A DNA stretch of 15,407 nt from Proteobacteria bacterium UBA1847 (GTDB taxonomy: Bacteria; Pseudomonadota; Gammaproteobacteria; Steroidobacterales; Woeseiaceae). Location of the stretch: contig DDIP01000295.1 in NCBI GenBank assembly GCA_002338605.1, positions 1 to 15,407 on the forward strand. Reading direction: 5' to 3'. Shown piece by piece: positions 11,949 through 15,407 of this stretch. Position 1 is the stretch's first letter; every line of letters begins with the position of its first letter. A model generated the notes under the pieces. That model was not told the DNA's origin and did not search any database. It worked only from the letters and a program-made list of their open reading frames with translations. The position numbers were made by a program, and so were the translations under genes.

Positions 11949-14900
11949 ATGCTTCGAATACTCGTCATTCTGCTGAGCGCTTCATCGATGATGTCGGTGA
12001 TCGGCCCTGCAGCCGCACAAACCTATGACAACAACGAATTGCGTGATCAAATTACCGCCATTGGCGCGGCTCACAATCTCGCTTTCGGTCCGTCACTGTC
12101 GCCGGAGCCGATCTCGGCGATTGTAGGTGGCAGCACCACCTATGCGACCAACTTCGGGCTCAAATACATACCGCCTGTGCTCCTGGCGCCGGGCACCGTG
12201 GGCCGCCTGCCAAATACAGCCGACGGCTGTGGCTACATTTTCACCATCACGGGCGATGCCGTTAAGACGCGCCAGGACTTCCTTGGCATTGCCCAGTCCT
12301 ACGATGACGATTTTGAGTGGACAGATTTCCTTGGCTCGCCCGATGTGTACCATGTAAATACCGACGTTGATGTCAGCATGTACTTCGGTGACAACGAACT
12401 TTCCGGAAACGTGACGCTGCCCGTAGGTAGTCATTCTCTGCGCTGGCAGGGCCAAACACTCGTTACGCCAATACTCGACTTCCCGCCCTGGCATCTCATT
12501 ATGGGTGAAATCGTCGAGGCCTCCGCGCGAAAAGCTGTAATCGGACTCAAGACTCCGGCGGCGCGCCGTGCCGTCATGCAAGGTGCCATCGAATTGTTCC
12601 TGAATCTTGGTATCGAAGGCGCGACGGCAGGAGTCGACTGGTTCCTGCTTGACGCCGTCCCGACACCGGCATCGGGCTGGGAAGTGGTGAATAACCAGTT
12701 TCAAAAGGTCCTGATCTATGATCGGACAACGCCGCAATTCCAGATCACAACCCCGCAGATAACCGTGGAAGCCACGCAGGTCGGCGGCGAATACCTGCGC
12801 GATCACATCGCGCGTTTGCGCGACGGTTTCACAGTCACGGACACCTGCGACAGAGAGCCTTCCGTCAATTACTCCGGACCGCCATTCATGCCCGTGGGAG
12901 AGACGACCGAGGTTACCTGGACGGCACGTGATGCCGGGCCAGTCGATATTAACGGTGGCTTCAATAGCCGGACAATGGTGCAACGGGTCATCGTGCAGGA
13001 CACCCTTCCGCCGATTCTGCTGCCGCCGCCGGGTCGGGTCATTGAGTCTGACACCGCTATGTCACTCGATCTCGGCAACGCGGCTGTTTTCGACCTCGCC
13101 GACGTCCGCCCCCTGGTCGGCAACGATGCGCCGGCCAGTTATGACCCGAACACACGCACACTGGTTACCTGGACAGCCGAGGATGCGTCTGGCAACACCA
13201 CATCGATGAACCAGTGGGTGACACTGAAGACGCCCGGCAGTAACACAGCACCGACGGCGAACGCGCAAATTCTGGATGCGCTCACCTTCGAACCGGTCGA
13301 GATTGAACTTACGGGCAGCGACCCGGACCTGCTGTCAGGCCGTTACGACCAGCTGACGTTTTCGATTGTGGAGCAACCGGCGAACGGGTTCTTCGTCGCT
13401 CCGTTGTTCCCTTACTTCATCGAGGACTACCGGGTGGAGAACGAGTTTGGCCTGAGTAAGCCCGACCTCGACGCCTACCTCGACCAGCAATGTGCAAGTG
13501 ACCCAAACAACTTCGTGCCGCCGGTCGATTTCGTTACCGACCCGCGCTATATCACCGTAGACGACGACGGTGTCACCTACGTGTCCGACAACTATCTCAA
13601 ATGCAATAAGAGCACTGGAAAAATCGAGCGCGACAAGCGAATAGCTCGCTTTTTAAAAGACGCCGATGGTGTGCTGCATTACGACACGCACCTGGATCTC
13701 GGTAGCGAGAACGCCGAAACCTTGCACATCGGCGCAAACGGCTCGGTTTATTATCCGGGCGTGCGGGTCGACTCCTCGACGAGCGTACTACGCGGCTGCA
13801 ACGCCGACCTCGCAGATTGCGAGGTCTACAGGATTGCCACGGACACCTCGACCGCCAACCCGGACAGGTTGCTACCGGTTCGTGAACCGACATCCGTCGT
13901 CGTCGATGCGAACAACGTCATGTTTGTTACTGACGGCCAGCGCGCGCTCGCTGCGTACGACCTGAACCAGGTTGACAACAATTACCCCGCTTTGCTGGGT
14001 CCGGTCGCCGCGGTCGGCGATTTCGCGAACAGCGGCCAGCCCTATAAAGATCTTGTCATGGACAGTCTTGGCAATATCTATGTTTCCGACAGCACACTGG
14101 ACCGCGTCTACAAGTTTTCGCCCAGTACGACCACCCGCAACGCTGATGGCGAGGTGGGCTTCGAGCCAGGCCAGCTGATCGGCTGGATGGGGCGCTGCGA
14201 GACAAACCTGACTAGCGAGCGGGCCTGTGACGAAGTTGCCGGCAAGAGTTACGGCTATACCTGCGACGCAACGCGCTGTGGAGTAAGCGAAACGAGCGGT
14301 AACGCGCCCGGGCAGTTTAACCGCCCGCGTGGTATTGCGATCAATGCAAGAGACATACTCTATGTAACCGACTTCGAGAATTTTCGAGTACAGCGCTTCA
14401 CGCCGGAGGGGTTTTTCGCTGGCGAGGCTCAATCGGAGTGTGATGGCAGCTGTTTCGTGCTGGGGGACTTCGGCAAACCCGAAGATGTCTCTGTCAATCT
14501 CGACTACTTTTATGTGCTCGACAAGGAACGGGATCTTCTGCACGTATTCGAGACCACGCCAATTACGGATTTTGACGACGATACGCTCCAGCCATTACAG
14601 ACGGCGCGCGTAACCTACCAGTCAGACGATCATTTCAAGGGAATCGACACATTTCGTTTCGGTGTCTCCGACGGGCTGGACGACAGCCCTGCGGCAACGG
14701 TGACTGTCAATGTCAGTCGTAATTACCGCCCACCCATCGCCACTGAAAACCAGGTTTTCACGGTCAACGAGGACGAGACGCTCGATTTCACTATCGCGGC
14801 TTTCGATCCCGACGCCGATGACCTTGCGAACCTGACGGTGACAATCGAATCGCAGCCGGAAAATGGCAACATTACGGGCTCTGGCCGCGACTTCAGTTAC

Positions 14901-15407
14901 ACGCCGAATCCGAACTTTTTCGGTTCGGATACCTTTACCTTCAGCGTCAGCGACGGCGGCATGCAGTCCGAAACCGTTGCGGCGCGTATCGACGTGGCGC
15001 CGGTGAACGACCCGCCTGAGCTGCGGTTCGGGAACATGGCCGACCGTTTCGGCAGTGGCTTCCCCATCAAGGCCGAAGTCCTGCTGACCGACGTCGACCT
15101 CAGCGACCGTCACGTCTATGGCATTGACTGGGGACCCGGACGGCGTTACCGCAGTGGACGGGCACTGCCGCCGGGACAGGTTGCTGCCAATGACGAACCA
15201 ACGTTTATCCAGGCGGCCGATGGCATAGGCGTTCTCATCGATGAAAAAACCTTCTTCCGTAACGAAGTGGCGACCGTGACGGTGTGTGTCAGCGATGAGC
15301 CGGGCCTTGCACGCCTCCCGAGCTGCAACGACTCGAGAGTCACCGCGCGCGCTTCGCGAACTATCACGATCGATTCGATGGTCAGCAAAGCGGTAGTCAT
15401 TACGGAC
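11949..15407 (+). CDS. Large secreted modular protein with HYR, cadherin-like and NHL modules (3' partial)
   Basis: The frame is open for 1153 codons and runs off the window. A signal peptide lies at residues 1-22 (ending IGPAAA, then QTYDNN). An unassigned domain of about 240 residues follows. Residues about 264-357 resemble a HYR/Ig-like module (VTDTCDREPSVNYS, VTWTARDAGP), with a second, related one up to 430. A cadherin-like (tandem-95) domain starts at about 431 (NTAPTANAQ, LTFSIVEQPANGFF) and ends at about 890-923 (DTFRFGVSDGLDDSPAATVTVNV). Between these halves lies an NHL-type beta-propeller (such as FNRPRGIAINARDILYVTDF, VMDSLGNIYVSDS). A complete cadherin-like domain covers about 926-1018. 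The protein is probably cell-surface or secreted and may mediate adhesion; ligand unknown. GGAGAGG supports ATG 11949. Confidence 0.88.
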   Translation, partial: MLRILVILLSASSMMSVIGPAAAQTYDNNELRDQITAIGAAHNLAFGPSLSPEPISAIVGGSTTYATNFGLKYIPPVLLAPGTVGRLPNTADGCGYIFTITGDAVKTRQDFLGIAQSYDDDFEWTDFLGSPDVYHVNTDVDVSMYFGDNELSGNVTLPVGSHSLRWQGQTLVTPILDFPPWHLIMGEIVEASARKAVIGLKTPAARRAVMQGAIELFLNLGIEGATAGVDWFLLDAVPTPASGWEVVNNQFQKVLIYDRTTPQFQITTPQITVEATQVGGEYLRDHIARLRDGFTVTDTCDREPSVNYSGPPFMPVGETTEVTWTARDAGPVDINGGFNSRTMVQRVIVQDTLPPILLPPPGRVIESDTAMSLDLGNAAVFDLADVRPLVGNDAPASYDPNTRTLVTWTAEDASGNTTSMNQWVTLKTPGSNTAPTANAQILDALTFEPVEIELTGSDPDLLSGRYDQLTFSIVEQPANGFFVAPLFPYFIEDYRVENEFGLSKPDLDAYLDQQCASDPNNFVPPVDFVTDPRYITVDDDGVTYVSDNYLKCNKSTGKIERDKRIARFLKDADGVLHYDTHLDLGSENAETLHIGANGSVYYPGVRVDSSTSVLRGCNADLADCEVYRIATDTSTANPDRLLPVREPTSVVVDANNVMFVTDGQRALAAYDLNQVDNNYPALLGPVAAVGDFANSGQPYKDLVMDSLGNIYVSDSTLDRVYKFSPSTTTRNADGEVGFEPGQLIGWMGRCETNLTSERACDEVAGKSYGYTCDATRCGVSETSGNAPGQFNRPRGIAINARDILYVTDFENFRVQRFTPEGFFAGEAQSECDGSCFVLGDFGKPEDVSVNLDYFYVLDKERDLLHVFETTPITDFDDDTLQPLQTARVTYQSDDHFKGIDTFRFGVSDGLDDSPAATVTVNVSRNYRPPIATENQVFTVNEDETLDFTIAAFDPDADDLANLTVTIESQPENGNITGSGRDFSYTPNPNFFGSDTFTFSVSDGGMQSETVAARIDVAPVNDPPELRFGNMADRFGSGFPIKAEVLLTDVDLSDRHVYGIDWGPGRRYRSGRALPPGQVAANDEPTFIQAADGIGVLIDEKTFFRNEVATVTVCVSDEPGLARLPSCNDSRVTARASRTITIDSMVSKAVVITD

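Noticed and set aside
11711..11968. An 85-aa minus-strand frame overlapping the sigma factor start
   Set aside because: It has no ribosome site, overlaps both divergent genes' control region and the sigma factor gene in another frame.
12093..12983. A 296-aa minus-strand frame opposite the surface protein gene
   Set aside because: It is a shadow: the plus strand has a signal peptide, a ribosome site and an uninterrupted domain-bearing frame of over 1100 codons.

Overview
The window looks like a piece of a gammaproteobacterial chromosome. I infer this from the Ser/Thr kinase-TPR gene paired with an ECF sigma factor, the very large NHL/cadherin-like surface protein, the IS types and the mid-50s GC; genus cannot be told from the sequence. 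It has two halves.

Positions 1-8660 are an accessory region. An apparently intact IS110-family element of the IS1111 subgroup (about 74-1402) interrupts a short repeat. After a 424-aa minus-strand membrane-anchored protein of unknown function (1540-2814) comes a run of small, mostly unrelated genes. Each single gene or gene pair is preceded by a copy of a roughly 75-80 bp repeat that contains a well-conserved -10 hexamer and is flanked by short complementary arms. On the plus strand the order is repeat-gene six times (2903-6272): a 96-aa helical protein, a Zn-ribbon membrane protein, a two-helix membrane protein, a ComJ-like putative nuclease inhibitor, a pair of membrane proteins, and a secreted Sel1-repeat protein. 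A seventh repeat is cut by an IS1182-family element that has lost its 3' end (6301-about 7517). Beyond this remnant the same arrangement continues on the minus strand (genes at 7526-7885 and 8002-8190, repeats at 7901-7972 and 8266-8337). The array resembles an integron cassette array in layout, but the repeats do not fit attC and no integrase is present here.

The strongest unusual signal is in the non-coding 3' part of the IS1111 element. It can be folded by hand into a 5' hairpin and two internal loops. The first loop carries 7-8 nt segments matching the DNA on both sides of the insertion, which is the end of the array repeat. The second carries 9-nt segments matching the element's own two ends. 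This is the architecture expected of a bridge RNA (seekRNA), and it suggests that the array repeat is the programmed target of the element.

Positions 8347-15407 look like resident chromosomal genes. An operon on the minus strand encodes an ECF sigma factor (11257-11808), a transmembrane Ser/Thr kinase with TPR repeats (8659-11232) and a small, apparently frameshifted gene that overlaps the kinase stop (8347-8662). Divergent from it, on the plus strand, is a secreted modular protein (from 11949, running off the window) with HYR-like, cadherin-like (tandem-95) and NHL beta-propeller modules. Kinase and sigma factor probably form a signalling pair; whether they control the surface protein is not shown by the sequence.
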